64,000 bases of DNA from Fibrobacter sp. UWH6 (GCF_900142465.1 NZ_FRAX01000017.1:1-64000); one strand, 5' to 3'; counted from the stretch's first letter, positions 24,863-32,966 are shown. Notes: generated from the letters alone by a model not told the origin. Numbers and translations are program-made.

Positions 24863-26173
24863 TCAAAGTCCTTCCGAGGCTATCCACTTCAAATAGAATT
24901 CCACCAGGTAGAGCGGCACGTTGACCATCTGCTCCTGCTCGCGGTAATCCGACATGGAAAATCGGATGCCCTTTAGCTGCGCGTTTGTTTTCAGCACCGT
25001 CGAAAGGGATTTCGCCTTGAGGTTTTCTTCAGCCTTGACTTCGGTGGGGTAAACGGCTCCATGCTGAAAGACAAAATCAATTTCCGAAGTTGAATTTTCG
25101 TTCGTGTAGTAATACAGGGGCTGTCTCATGGTCGCGATGTATTGCTGGGCGACATATTGCTCGGTAAACGCCCCCTTGTATTCCGTTATCATCTTGGACT
25201 CGGCCAGAATTTCCTTGGCGGGAATGTCTGACATGGCGCCGAGAAGCCCGAGATCGTTTACAAAGAGCTTGAAGCAGCCCATGTCTTCGTAAAACTTGAC
25301 GGGCATTTCGACCTTGTTGATTCGGCAAACCTTATGGACGAGCCCCGCGTTGATGAGCCACTGGACTGCGTTTTCGTACTCCTTCGCCCTGCCGCCCTTG
25401 CGGAGCGCACCCCATATAAATTTCTTGTTCTCTTTAGCCAGTTGGCTTGGGATCGAGTTCCATACGGCGGAAACTTTCGCAAGTTCGTTGGAGGGAATGT
25501 GCTTGGAGAAATCATCCCGATAATCGTCGAGAATCCGTTTCTGGATTTCACGGACTTCAAGGATGTTCTTGCGATCCACATAAGCGAGTACCGCCTCGGG
25601 CATTCCCCCCACATAATAATACTGTCTTAAAAGTTCTATCAATTTGGTCTTCAGGACGGCATATTCGTCGAACCTGAACGCGTTTAGGTGCATCAGCAGA
25701 TTTTTTTCGCCAAGGGCATCGAGAAATTCGCTAAATGATAGCGGGCTCAGCTTGAGCCTATCCACTTTTCCTACTGGGAATCCTGAGCCGGAATGGACCT
25801 GAAGCCCGAGCAGGGAACCTGCGACAACGACATGGTATTCGGGCGCATTCTCGCAAAAATACTTTAATGCAGTCAGTCCCTCTGGCTGCTGCTGGATTTC
25901 GTCAAAGATGATAAGCGTTTTGCCTGGTTCCACGACCAGTGAAGTAATGGCGGAAACAGCTCGCAAAATCCTGTCGATGTTGAAGTCCGCGAACAGGAAC
26001 CTAGAGGAATCGTCCGTATCGCAGTTTATGTAGGCGACATTCTCGAATTCGTTCTTTCCGAATTCCTTGAGCAGCCATGTTTTGCCGACCTGCCTTGCCC
26101 CCTCCAAAATGAGGGGTTTACGGTGCGCGCTATTTTTCCATTTCAGTAGATCTTCATAAAGAAAACGCTTCAT
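24863..26173 (-). CDS. AAA ATPase of the AAA_14/DUF4143 type (second copy in the window)
   Basis: 436 residues. Walker A is GARQVGKTW and Walker B LIIFDEIQQ. The C-terminal region has NSTSEIDFVFQHGAVYPTE followed by VKAEENLK, a possible PD-(D/E)xK core. It is a distinct subfamily from the ATPase at 19525, sharing only architecture. The gene lies between RNA elements B (upstream) and A (downstream) and has three direct repeats of 32-nt period directly before its ATG. Role unknown. The position beside the restriction operon suggests the same defence locus. Confidence 0.8.
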   Translation of the reverse strand: MKRFLYEDLLKWKNSAHRKPLILEGARQVGKTWLLKEFGKNEFENVAYINCDTDDSSRFLFADFNIDRILRAVSAITSLVVEPGKTLIIFDEIQQQPEGLTALKYFCENAPEYHVVVAGSLLGLQVHSGSGFPVGKVDRLKLSPLSFSEFLDALGEKNLLMHLNAFRFDEYAVLKTKLIELLRQYYYVGGMPEAVLAYVDRKNILEVREIQKRILDDYRDDFSKHIPSNELAKVSAVWNSIPSQLAKENKKFIWGALRKGGRAKEYENAVQWLINAGLVHKVCRINKVEMPVKFYEDMGCFKLFVNDLGLLGAMSDIPAKEILAESKMITEYKGAFTEQYVAQQYIATMRQPLYYYTNENSTSEIDFVFQHGAVYPTEVKAEENLKAKSLSTVLKTNAQLKGIRFSMSDYREQEQMVNVPLYLVEFYLKWIASEGL

Positions 26174-26184
26174 ACTCTATATAT

Positions 26185-26260
26185 ACATTTTTCTTGATGA
26201 ATTTCGAGCGATATTCACATTTTTCTAGGCGTAATTTAAACACTGCGTACATTTTTCTAG
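26185..26260 (-). promoter_or_regulatory. Three 32-nt-spaced direct repeats before the second DUF4143 ATPase
   Basis: ACATTTTTCTTG, ACATTTTTCTAG and ACATTTTTCTAG start at 26185, 26217 and 26249, exactly 32 bases apart. The nearest copy abuts a TATATA at 26179-26184, just upstream of the ATG. The arrangement mirrors the 34-nt triplet of the other ATPase with a different sequence. Confidence 0.65.
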
Positions 26261-26292
26261 ACGAAACAACAATTTCCCACAAAAAAGCCATA

Positions 26293-26535
26293 GAAAAAAG
26301 GCGCGGAATCGCAGGCATTTGTCAGCTAGAGGCCTTCGACAGCCCGACACAAACAAACACGAACGACCCGCGCCCCATATTCTGGTCACCCAGCAAATGC
26401 ACATTCAAGAAATTGAAGATGCATTACGCCAAGCGATGGCGCCAAGGTTAACCTGGCGGCAGACGCGTTCGTTTCGTCTTACTCACCGTGTCTTGAAATG
26501 TCGAAGTTTCTAGCTGTGAATAAGAGAAATGCTAA
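26293..26535 (-). ncRNA. Structured RNA element, copy B (leader of the second ATPase gene)
   Basis: Same plan as copy A. CAGCTAGA-aa-CTTCGACA (26516-26499) pairs with TGTCGAAG-gcc-TCTAGCTG (26341-26323). The variable middle has an ATGCA/TGCAT plus TTCAA/TTGAA hairpin (about 26396-26423) and a GCCAGGT/ACCTTGGC hairpin (26441-26457). The terminator is GGCGCGG/CCGCGCC enclosing GTGTTTGT/ACAAATGC and GGGCT/GGCCT, then T6. Relative to A, one inner pair changes A-U to G-C and others change to G-U, keeping the helices. The terminator ends about 120 bases before the ATPase ATG. Confidence 0.6.
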
Positions 26536-26542
26536 TGACTTG

Positions 26543-26572
26543 AATATAGAACAAAATTCACATTCAAGTCAA
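26543..26572 (-). promoter_or_regulatory. Promoter of RNA element B
   Basis: Minus strand TTGACT (26567-26572), 18 bases, TATATT (26543-26548), matching the promoter of copy A in boxes and spacing. Confidence 0.6.
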
Positions 26573-26611
26573 TAGATTCGTGTTTGTTTTACGGACTTTA
26601 AAGTAACTCAA

Positions 26612-27355
26612 CTACACTCTCTCGCCTTTCAGCAAGTCGCTTTTTTCCATGAAGTCCAGCAGCTGGTGCCTGGTCGGCAATTTGGGCTTATAGACAGAGG
26701 CGAAATCGCTCTTGGCGACACTGGTGGCAAACTCCACCATTTTGGGCCCGCGGCTTGTAGTGAGCAGGATTCCCACGGGAGGGTTGTCGCCAGGCTGCAT
26801 GACCTTGTCCCGGTAATGCCTGACACAGGTTCCCAGCTGATCTAAATCGGTCTTCCGGAATTTGCCATCCTTCAGGTTCACCAGCACATGGCAATGGAGC
26901 ATACGGTTATAGAATACCCAGTCCACACTCAGGTCGGTGCCGTTCACGGGAAGCTGCCTTGCCCTGGCCTCCAGGCAAAAGCCCAGACCAAGTGAAAGAA
27001 AGAAATTCACCATGCGGTCCTGAGACTCGTAAGGCGCCACACTGTAGGACGCCCGCCTTTCGGCAGCGAAACTGCCCATGAGAAATTCCGCAGACGACTG
27101 CGCCCCCTCGGACACCATAAGGGAGCGCTGCACCGACGCAACCTGAAGTTCCACCAGCCTTTGCTGCAACCCCTTGCGCTCGGCAATCTGGGCAGAAAGC
27201 TCCGGCAGCTCCGCCTCCTTGACATAGCGGTTCCTGACCTTATCGCCCTCGCGCCACTGCAGGTAATAACGGTCCTTGCCCTGGATGACCTTCTTGGTGA
27301 TGGAACCCTTGGGCAAGAGTGCAATCCGACTTTCTATACTTTCCATTTCATTCAT
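26612..27355 (-). CDS. YhcG/DUF1016-like PD-(D/E)xK nuclease protein
   Basis: 247 residues. The N-terminal 60 residues (KGSITKKVIQGKDRYYLQW, then REGDKVRNRYV) resemble the short DUF6788-like region. From about residue 120 the protein matches the YhcG C-terminal nuclease: GTDLSVDWVFYNRMLHCHV, LVNLKDGKFRKTDLDQLG and PPVGILLTTSRG. The catalytic D...(D)LK core reads D...NLK, so one acidic residue may be replaced. Much of the usual YhcG N-terminal domain is missing, so this is a short fusion form. The start is 27355 or the ATG three codons on. It sits at the right edge of the defence island. Confidence 0.7.
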   Translation of the reverse strand: MNEMESIESRIALLPKGSITKKVIQGKDRYYLQWREGDKVRNRYVKEAELPELSAQIAERKGLQQRLVELQVASVQRSLMVSEGAQSSAEFLMGSFAAERRASYSVAPYESQDRMVNFFLSLGLGFCLEARARQLPVNGTDLSVDWVFYNRMLHCHVLVNLKDGKFRKTDLDQLGTCVRHYRDKVMQPGDNPPVGILLTTSRGPKMVEFATSVAKSDFASVYKPKLPTRHQLLDFMEKSDLLKGERV

Positions 27356-27362
27356 ATACTAC

Positions 27363-27406
27363 AATATAAACTACGTAAACTACATTGTCAAGATGTGTAG
27401 TTTATA
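27363..27406 (-). promoter_or_regulatory. Consensus promoter with overlapping operator repeats, probably leaderless
   Basis: Minus strand TTGACA (27386-27391), 17 bases, TATATT (27363-27368). The start would fall on or next to the ATG at 27355. GTAGTTTA occurs twice in tandem across the spacer and -10, and TATAAACTAC (27365-27374) has an exact inverted partner at 27397-27406, framing the -35 box. Confidence 0.65.
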
Positions 27407-27428
27407 CTGATGCATAATCACAACAAAC

Positions 27429-27454
27429 AGAAAAGCCCCGCTTACCTGCGGGGC
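27429..27454 (-). terminator. Terminator of the SGNH esterase gene
   Basis: 7-bp stem GCCCCGC / GCGGGGC with a six-base loop and a T-rich tail on both strands, so it probably works in both directions. Confidence 0.75.
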
Positions 27455-27502
27455 ATCCCATTTTTTTATAAAATGTGCAGGATTTAAATACGCAAATTTT
27501 TA

Positions 27503-28873
27503 TTACCTAACCGTAACCTTGGCGCTGTAGGAAAGTTTCTTACCGCGGATTATGACAAAGTAATTTCCTGTAGGAAGATTGCGATTTACAACCATATGTC
27601 CCATGGCATCCATGATTACCACCTGGGCAGATTCCTGGACGCCCGACACAGAGACGGTCCTTCCGACGACACTTACCTGCGGCACCTTGAAGTTCACCTT
27701 GGACGAAACGATTCCCTCTTTATCGTCCTTTTCCTGGTTAGCGTTCTCGTTGTCTGCGTCCCCAAATCCATTTTCGTACAAAGTCGCAACGGCTTCAGCC
27801 CACAGACGGTGCATGCTCTGCGCACCCTTTTCGGCGGGATGCACGCCATCGCTGGCAGAGAGTTCTTCGGGGTGCTTGGAGAAGTAATCGTAAAAATCCG
27901 GGCCCTTAGGCAGGTTGTTTGTTTCGGTCAGCTCGTCGATGGCATCGAGGTAACCCTGGTACACTTGCCACTCGGCGATGTCGGGATTGGTGGCGATCAT
28001 GCGGGCGATAATGGGCGTTACCCCGTGAGCTTTCGCCGTGTCAATGATTTCCTGCATGTTGGTCTTGAAGGTCTGAACGTTCCAGCCAGTTTTATCGCCC
28101 CAGGCGTCGTTGGTTCCCATTTCGATGGCCCAGAACTTGACATTGCCGGCATACTCGCCATAATACTTGAGGCCTTCGACCACGCCCGTGGTGTTCACGC
28201 AACCGATGCCGCCGCGGAGCATTGCAGGGTAGTAATCGGGATAGCGGGCGTGAATCAACTGAGAAAAGTTGGAGTCCACTTCTGTCTGCTTCAGGCCCAT
28301 CTGGCTGATGCTGGTGCCCATAAAGAACCAGGTGTCGTTTCCGCCATCGCTCAAGTCGTAGGCGCCAATTTCTTCCAGGTTCTTGACGGCTTCGTCGGCC
28401 ACGATCTTGAACCAGGACTTGCCTGCAAAATCTACCGCGATGCCGCGGCTCATGGCGCCACTTTCGCCAACCTGGGCCACAACTTCCCAGTCACCGTCAA
28501 CACCGTCGGTGGAATTTCCGGAGGTCAGAATCTTGAAGTTCTGCAGGCTGGATCCTTCCGTAGGAAAGTGCTGGCAGCTCGCCGCATGAACATATTCGTC
28601 GCCTACCCAGGCTTCATCGCCGCGAGTCTCCCAGGTAATAAAAATTCTGGACGGCCCCTCCCCCACATTCAGGGCCAGTTCCTTCGCCGAGGCCACCTGA
28701 TTAAAATCCAGATGACCATCAGTATAGACATCAGGTTTCCAGTTGGAATTGAGGGCACCATCTACATAAAGATTCTTGCCGATGCTCAAATTGACATTGG
28801 CCTTAATGGCAGATGCACTTACCGAAAGACCCAAAACACACGCCGCAACGGCGCCAACACCAAACATTTTCAT
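27503..28873 (-). CDS. Secreted SGNH/GDSL esterase with C-terminal sorting-like domain
   Basis: 456 residues from the ATG at 28873, chosen for GGAGTG upstream and the signal peptide MKMFGVGAVAACVLGLSVSA. Residues about 25-205 form a beta-rich, carbohydrate-binding-like domain. The SGNH hydrolase follows: block I FFMGTSISQMG (GTS in place of GDS), block III EMGTNDAW and block V SDGVHPAEKG. It is probably a carbohydrate esterase removing acetyl groups from plant polysaccharide. The last 70 residues (VIMDAMGHMVVNRNLPTGN region) resemble the beta-sandwich tail with a GxY/GNYF motif found on many Fibrobacter and Bacteroidota secreted enzymes. It lies next to the GH45 gene at 29060. Confidence 0.82.
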   Translation of the reverse strand: MKMFGVGAVAACVLGLSVSASAIKANVNLSIGKNLYVDGALNSNWKPDVYTDGHLDFNQVASAKELALNVGEGPSRIFITWETRGDEAWVGDEYVHAASCQHFPTEGSSLQNFKILTSGNSTDGVDGDWEVVAQVGESGAMSRGIAVDFAGKSWFKIVADEAVKNLEEIGAYDLSDGGNDTWFFMGTSISQMGLKQTEVDSNFSQLIHARYPDYYPAMLRGGIGCVNTTGVVEGLKYYGEYAGNVKFWAIEMGTNDAWGDKTGWNVQTFKTNMQEIIDTAKAHGVTPIIARMIATNPDIAEWQVYQGYLDAIDELTETNNLPKGPDFYDYFSKHPEELSASDGVHPAEKGAQSMHRLWAEAVATLYENGFGDADNENANQEKDDKEGIVSSKVNFKVPQVSVVGRTVSVSGVQESAQVVIMDAMGHMVVNRNLPTGNYFVIIRGKKLSYSAKVTVR

Positions 28874-29006
28874 AAACACTCCATAAGCGGCCCAAACCCA
28901 TTCTGCACCGCGACCTAAAAATAATCCCCATAATGGGGGTTCGCAAAATAATAAACCGCATACCTTATAGATCCGTTGGAACAGACGCAACAAGGAACAT
29001 CACCAA

Positions 29007-29037
29007 CGCAAAAAGGGCCTCCCGGAGGAGACCCTTT
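29007..29037 (-). terminator. Terminator of the third GH45 gene
   Basis: 11-bp stem with one G-U pair (AAAGGGTCTCC / GGAGGCCCTTT) and T5 on the minus strand. Confidence 0.8.
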
Positions 29038-29059
29038 AAACGCTAAGGAATCGAATCGA

Positions 29060-30634
29060 TTACTTCTTGCAGGCGCCCTTGGCTGCCATTTCGTCGGGGC
29101 ATTCGCAGCCCTTATCGGTGCATTCCAAAGTTTCCAGCGGATCGCCAGCCTTGTAGGTAGACCAGTCGGTGTGCCATGCGTAGTTGTTGGACTTTTCCTT
29201 ATTGATGGTAGTCATGTAATGGTCGATCAGGTACTGCGGGCATTCCACTTCTTCCCAGTTGTAGGTGGGATTGTCGGCAGCCATGAACCAGTCAGCAAAC
29301 CAGTGGCAACCGCGGAGCAGGTTGGGAAGGCCAGCATTACCGAAGGCGGCATCGCACATATCCTTCACGCAGGTCTGGTAAGATTCGAGAGTGTTGTCGT
29401 AGCCAAGCTTGCTCTGGCATTCAGTGAGGAAGCCGCCGAAGCCTGCGCCCCAGTTCACGTCTGCACCGTTCACCTGGACAGAGAGTGCGTCAAAGGCGCC
29501 CACGCCACCACCCGGAACCATCAAGTCGAACTGGCCCACTTCCACATCGTGACCAATGTTGGAAGTCATGACCACCATGTGCTTGCCCTTAAGAGCCTTG
29601 TGGGTAGCCTTGGCAGCATTGTTGGCGCTAGCATCCTTGAAGGAGCCGTTGTACTGCAAGTGGAAGCACTTACCGCAAGAAGTTGCGGAGCCGGGACCTG
29701 CCACGTATGCATAGGAAAGAGTATCGTTAACAGCGATGGGAGCCATGTCGGTGCAAGTGAACACACCCTTATCCTTGGCTTCGCCACAGGCGCTGTTGGT
29801 TCCTTCGTAACCCATCCAGTACTGCTGAACGGCGTGGCCCAAAGTAAAGGTGGGAACTTCCACGTCGTGGATGTTGCAGTTACGGGCGGTAGTCATACCG
29901 GCTTCGTAGCTTGCCTGGGTGGTGGTATCGGTCTTGCCTTCTTCACCATTGCTGATCCAGGAGCAGTGAGGCTTACAGGCGTCCCAGTAACGGGAGTTCC
30001 AACCGGTCTGGCCGTTGCTCAAGATGTCCTTGGTGTATTCTGCCGGAGGAGCGCCATAAGATTCAATAGAGGGGAAGCCATTTTCCAGGGAGGGCTTTAC
30101 AGTTTCGCTGCTGGAAATTTCTTCCTGAGTTCCACCGGGGCCGACAATGGGGGTAGATTCGGAGCTGGTGATTTCCTGAGTACCACCAGGGCCAACAATG
30201 GGAGTTGATTCAGAGCTGGTAATTTCCTGGGTGCCACCGGGGCCGACAATGGGAGTTGATTCAGAGGAGTTGGGATCAGACGGGTCCGGCGTAGAGGTTG
30301 CTTCGCACTTGTTTACCAAGTCAGCATAGCCGGCTTCCATGACCACATTGCCTTCGTTATCGTAGATGTTGATACCATCGTAGGTACCATAGGCATAGCC
30401 GTTAGCCAAGGTCACCTTGCCGACACCGTCAATTCCACGGGGATAAACCAGAAGCTTGACAGAACCCAGGTCTACTACAGAAACCTGTTCCGTAGCGACG
30501 ATACCGGAGCAAAGATCGTTAACGGGACCTGTACCCGGTCCATCGGAACTGCTGTCACTGCTACAAGCCACAAAGGCGCCAGCAACCGTCAAGGCACCAG
30601 CAGCCACTAAACTTTTATAAAAGGGATGTTTCAT
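29060..30634 (-). CDS. GH45 endoglucanase, secreted lipoprotein (3 of 3)
   Basis: 524 residues. Lipoprotein signal with GAFVACSSDSSS (lipidation at C24). An N-terminal domain of about 85 residues is followed by a linker with three nearly identical 17-residue units of SSESTPIVGPGGTQEIT type (about residues 122-175). The catalytic domain has SRYWDACKPHCSW (D218) and HDVEVGQFDLMVPGGG (D363, D370). The family position before R is Ser instead of Thr, and the GC after FD is AL here, so a conserved disulfide may be absent. A 50-residue Cys-containing tail follows the core. It is more diverged than the two tandem copies at the window start. Confidence 0.9.
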   Translation of the reverse strand: MKHPFYKSLVAAGALTVAGAFVACSSDSSSDGPGTGPVNDLCSGIVATEQVSVVDLGSVKLLVYPRGIDGVGKVTLANGYAYGTYDGINIYDNEGNVVMEAGYADLVNKCEATSTPDPSDPNSSESTPIVGPGGTQEITSSESTPIVGPGGTQEITSSESTPIVGPGGTQEEISSSETVKPSLENGFPSIESYGAPPAEYTKDILSNGQTGWNSRYWDACKPHCSWISNGEEGKTDTTTQASYEAGMTTARNCNIHDVEVPTFTLGHAVQQYWMGYEGTNSACGEAKDKGVFTCTDMAPIAVNDTLSYAYVAGPGSATSCGKCFHLQYNGSFKDASANNAAKATHKALKGKHMVVMTSNIGHDVEVGQFDLMVPGGGVGAFDALSVQVNGADVNWGAGFGGFLTECQSKLGYDNTLESYQTCVKDMCDAAFGNAGLPNLLRGCHWFADWFMAADNPTYNWEEVECPQYLIDHYMTTINKEKSNNYAWHTDWSTYKAGDPLETLECTDKGCECPDEMAAKGACKK

Positions 30635-30819
30635 AATACCTCTCTCTCATATGTGCCAAACCCAAACACGACACAATTCTACACTCGGGGGTAAAAATAT
30701 ATTCACAAAGCACATTTTCAAACAGTTGAAACCTTTTTGAAAGCTGAAAATGTTCCCGAAATGTACTCAAAATGAATTCAAATCCAATATTGGTGTAATT
30801 CAAAAAAGGCAGTGATTCA

Positions 30820-30868
30820 AAAAAGGCAGTGGATTTCGCGGATTTTCTCCGTTTTCCACCGCCTTTTA
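30820..30868 (-). terminator. Terminator, distal copy of a duplicated pair
   Basis: AAAAGGCGGTGGA / TCCACTGCCTTTT with an inner CGGA/TCCG stem, T6 on the minus strand. It is nearly the same hairpin as the purM terminator 180 bases away and would stop read-through into the GH45 promoter region. Confidence 0.7.
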
Positions 30869-30921
30869 TTTACTTTATCTAAAATAAATAGTCCCAAACG
30901 CACTTCAATTAGGGTAAAATC

Positions 30922-30944
30922 CGTCCAAATGGACGTTTTTTTTT
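30922..30944 (+). terminator. Plus-oriented hairpin with T9
   Basis: CGTCC / GGACG with an AAAT loop followed by nine T. No plus-strand gene precedes it, so either an unannotated short transcript ends here or it is fortuitous. Confidence 0.5.
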
Positions 30945-30997
30945 AAAAAAAACAGTCCGATTTCGCCCAAAAACCACCGAGATTTCATACAACATAA

Positions 30998-31046
30998 CAA
31001 AAAGGCGGTGGATTTCACGGAGTTCTCCGTTTTCCACTGCCTTTTT
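30998..31046 (-). terminator. Terminator of purM
   Basis: AAAAAGGCAGTGG / CCACCGCCTTTTT with an inner CGGAG/CTCCG stem, 36 bases after the purM stop. Confidence 0.8.
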
Positions 31047-31082
31047 CTTGTAACTCACCCTTCATTAAGGGCAAGAAGCATT

Positions 31083-32108
31083 TTAGTCCTTGAACTTGAC
31101 CTGCTTGGAGCCGGCAACAACTTCGCCGACCTGCACCCACTTTTCGCCCTTGGCTTCGAGATGAGCAACAACTTCAGCCTTGTCAGCCGGATCGATGAAG
31201 ATCAACATACCCATGCCCATGTTGAAGGTAGAGTACATTTCGTCCTTCTCCACGGAGCCTTCCTTCTGGATGAGCTTGAAGATCGGGGACGGATCCCAGG
31301 AGGTACGGTCAATGACAACGTCCACGTCATCCGGGAGGATACGGGGAATGTTACCCTGGTAGCCGGAACCAGTGATGTGAGCGAGACCCTGGATGATCTT
31401 CTTGTTGCAGAGATCGATGAGGCTGGGGTAGTAGCTGCGGTGCGGCATGGTGAGAGCTTCGCCGATGGTCATGTCGGTGCCTTCCAGCGGAGTGTCAACC
31501 TTGTAGCCGGCAACGTCGAAGAGAACCTTACGAGCGAGAGAGTAACCGTTGGTGTGGAGACCGGTGGACGGGAGACCGAGGATGATGGTACCCGGCTTGA
31601 TCTTCTTGCCGTCGATGATGTTTTCGCGTTCTACGACACCCACGATGGTACCGGAGATATCGTAGTCACCCGGACCGTAGAAGCCCGGCATTTCTGCAGT
31701 TTCGCCACCGATGAGCACGAGACCGTTTTCGCGGCAAGCCTTAGCCATACCTGCGACCAGCTGGTCCATGACACCCGGTTCGAGACGGCCGGTAGCAACG
31801 TAGTCGAGGAAGAACAGCGGACGTGCGCCCTGGACGAGAATATCGTCGCAGCAGTGGTTCACGATATCCTGACCGGGCAGAGTATGAGTGCCCATTTCGA
31901 TATCAACCTTGAGCTTGGTACCCACACCGTCAACGGAGCTGACGAGAACGGGGTCCTTCATGCCAAGGTGGTTGAGGGTGAAGAGGCCACCGAAGTTGCC
32001 AACGTCACCGAGAACGCCTTCGTTAAAGGTGGTACGGACGGACTTCTTGACTCCGACCATTGCTTCGTCTGCACGGGCCAGAGATACACCAGCGTCTGCG
32101 TAATTCAT
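31083..32108 (-). CDS. purM: Phosphoribosylformylglycinamidine cyclo-ligase
   Basis: AIR synthetase: ATP-dependent closure of FGAM to AIR, fifth step of purine synthesis, cytosolic. 341 residues, typical length. Recognised blocks are MNYADAGVSLARAD, VSSVDGVGTKLKV, MVNHC-like IVNHCCDDILVQGA, LIGGETAEMPGFY, GLPSTGLHTNGYSLAR, AHITGSGYQGNIPR and FNMGMGMLI. No other pur gene is adjacent. It is followed by a strong terminator. Confidence 0.95.
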   Translation of the reverse strand: MNYADAGVSLARADEAMVGVKKSVRTTFNEGVLGDVGNFGGLFTLNHLGMKDPVLVSSVDGVGTKLKVDIEMGTHTLPGQDIVNHCCDDILVQGARPLFFLDYVATGRLEPGVMDQLVAGMAKACRENGLVLIGGETAEMPGFYGPGDYDISGTIVGVVERENIIDGKKIKPGTIILGLPSTGLHTNGYSLARKVLFDVAGYKVDTPLEGTDMTIGEALTMPHRSYYPSLIDLCNKKIIQGLAHITGSGYQGNIPRILPDDVDVVIDRTSWDPSPIFKLIQKEGSVEKDEMYSTFNMGMGMLIFIDPADKAEVVAHLEAKGEKWVQVGEVVAGSKQVKFKD

Positions 32109-32152
32109 CTTTTTATCCTTCGCCCCATGCCGGGGCGTGTTTTGGGGTCAAC

Positions 32153-32956
32153 TTACTGACCACCGTTTTGTTTTTCATCAATATTTCTGAGAGCATCCAG
32201 GATGAGGCTAGTTGTATCAGTCATCTGGTTGATGTTTACAACTTCCGGCATCAAGTGGGTATCCAACTTGTACAAGGTTTCGTCGCCCCATGAAAGCATT
32301 TTTTCAAAGGCGTCTGGGCCTGCCAGTTTACCGCACTTGGCACAGCAAATTCGACCATCTCTAAAGGCGATAAAGCCCTTTTCGCCATTGCACTCGAAAA
32401 TCACGGTGCCAGTGACGCGGCTCTTTTCCATGGTCTGGGCAAAGTCGATAAAGGGAAGAACCTTACCGGAAGCCAACAAGGAAAGACGTTCAAATTCATC
32501 GAATGCCTTGTTCTTGGCGCGGAGTCGGTCTGCCACCACCTTGTACAAGTACACCATGATGCTGGGGTTCTTGTCCAGGAACTTCACAAACTCTTCGCGG
32601 GGAATGTGGAGCACGGTGCAGCCATCTTCGGCGGCGATCACCGTATTGCTGGTAGGTTCGTTACAAATGATGGACATTTCACCGAAGCATGCACCTGCTT
32701 CCAGGGAAGCCAGCATATTGTAATGACCGTCAGCAAGAATCTGACCGCAAATCATGGCGCGACCACTCTGCAACACGCAGAACGAATCACCGATAACGCC
32801 ACCGTTAATAATAATCTCGCCCGTATCGTATTCACGAATCTGGGCATTCAAAAGCAAATAGTCAGCACAATCGCGAGGTACCTGCTGCAAAAACGGGGTA
32901 CCCAGCTCATAATTGGCCGAAATCCAGTCACCTATACCTGTATGAGGTTTCATCAT
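32153..32956 (-). CDS. Cyclic-nucleotide-binding-domain protein with DUF4388-like tail
   Basis: 267 residues from the ATG at 32956, ten bases after the upstream stop. An alternative in-frame start at 32992 overlaps that gene. Residues about 35-160 are a cNMP-binding fold with the phosphate cassette AGACFGEMSIICNEPTSN. It lacks the Arg-Thr-Ala pair of classic cAMP receptors, so the ligand is uncertain. Residues about 175-255 resemble the DUF4388/PATAN region of signalling proteins (SRVTGTVIFECNGEKGFIA). There is no HTH. It is probably a signal adaptor. It may be cotranscribed with the binding-protein gene upstream. Confidence 0.72.
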   Translation of the reverse strand: MMKPHTGIGDWISANYELGTPFLQQVPRDCADYLLLNAQIREYDTGEIIINGGVIGDSFCVLQSGRAMICGQILADGHYNMLASLEAGACFGEMSIICNEPTSNTVIAAEDGCTVLHIPREEFVKFLDKNPSIMVYLYKVVADRLRAKNKAFDEFERLSLLASGKVLPFIDFAQTMEKSRVTGTVIFECNGEKGFIAFRDGRICCAKCGKLAGPDAFEKMLSWGDETLYKLDTHLMPEVVNINQMTDTTSLILDALRNIDEKQNGGQ

Positions 32957-32966
32957 ATTGTAAATA

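Larger units (their letters stand above)
30635..31082. other. Intergenic region with stacked hairpins between GH45 and purM
   Basis: No gene is seen. The region contains the GH45 promoter area (30635-30800, AT-rich), two near-identical terminators (30820-30868 and 30998-31046), and a plus-oriented hairpin with T9 (30922-30944) between them. Confidence 0.65.

Noticed and set aside
20931-26260. CRISPR arrays at the 34-nt and 32-nt repeat triplets
   Set aside because: Repeats are only 12-20 bases with 15-20 base AT-rich gaps that resemble promoter DNA. There are three units each, no cas genes, and each lies directly on a promoter.
24533-26535. Retron msr-msd reading of elements A and B because their ends are complementary
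   Set aside because: No reverse transcriptase gene lies in the window, and the 3' strand of the helix overlaps an intrinsic terminator, which suits a switch better.
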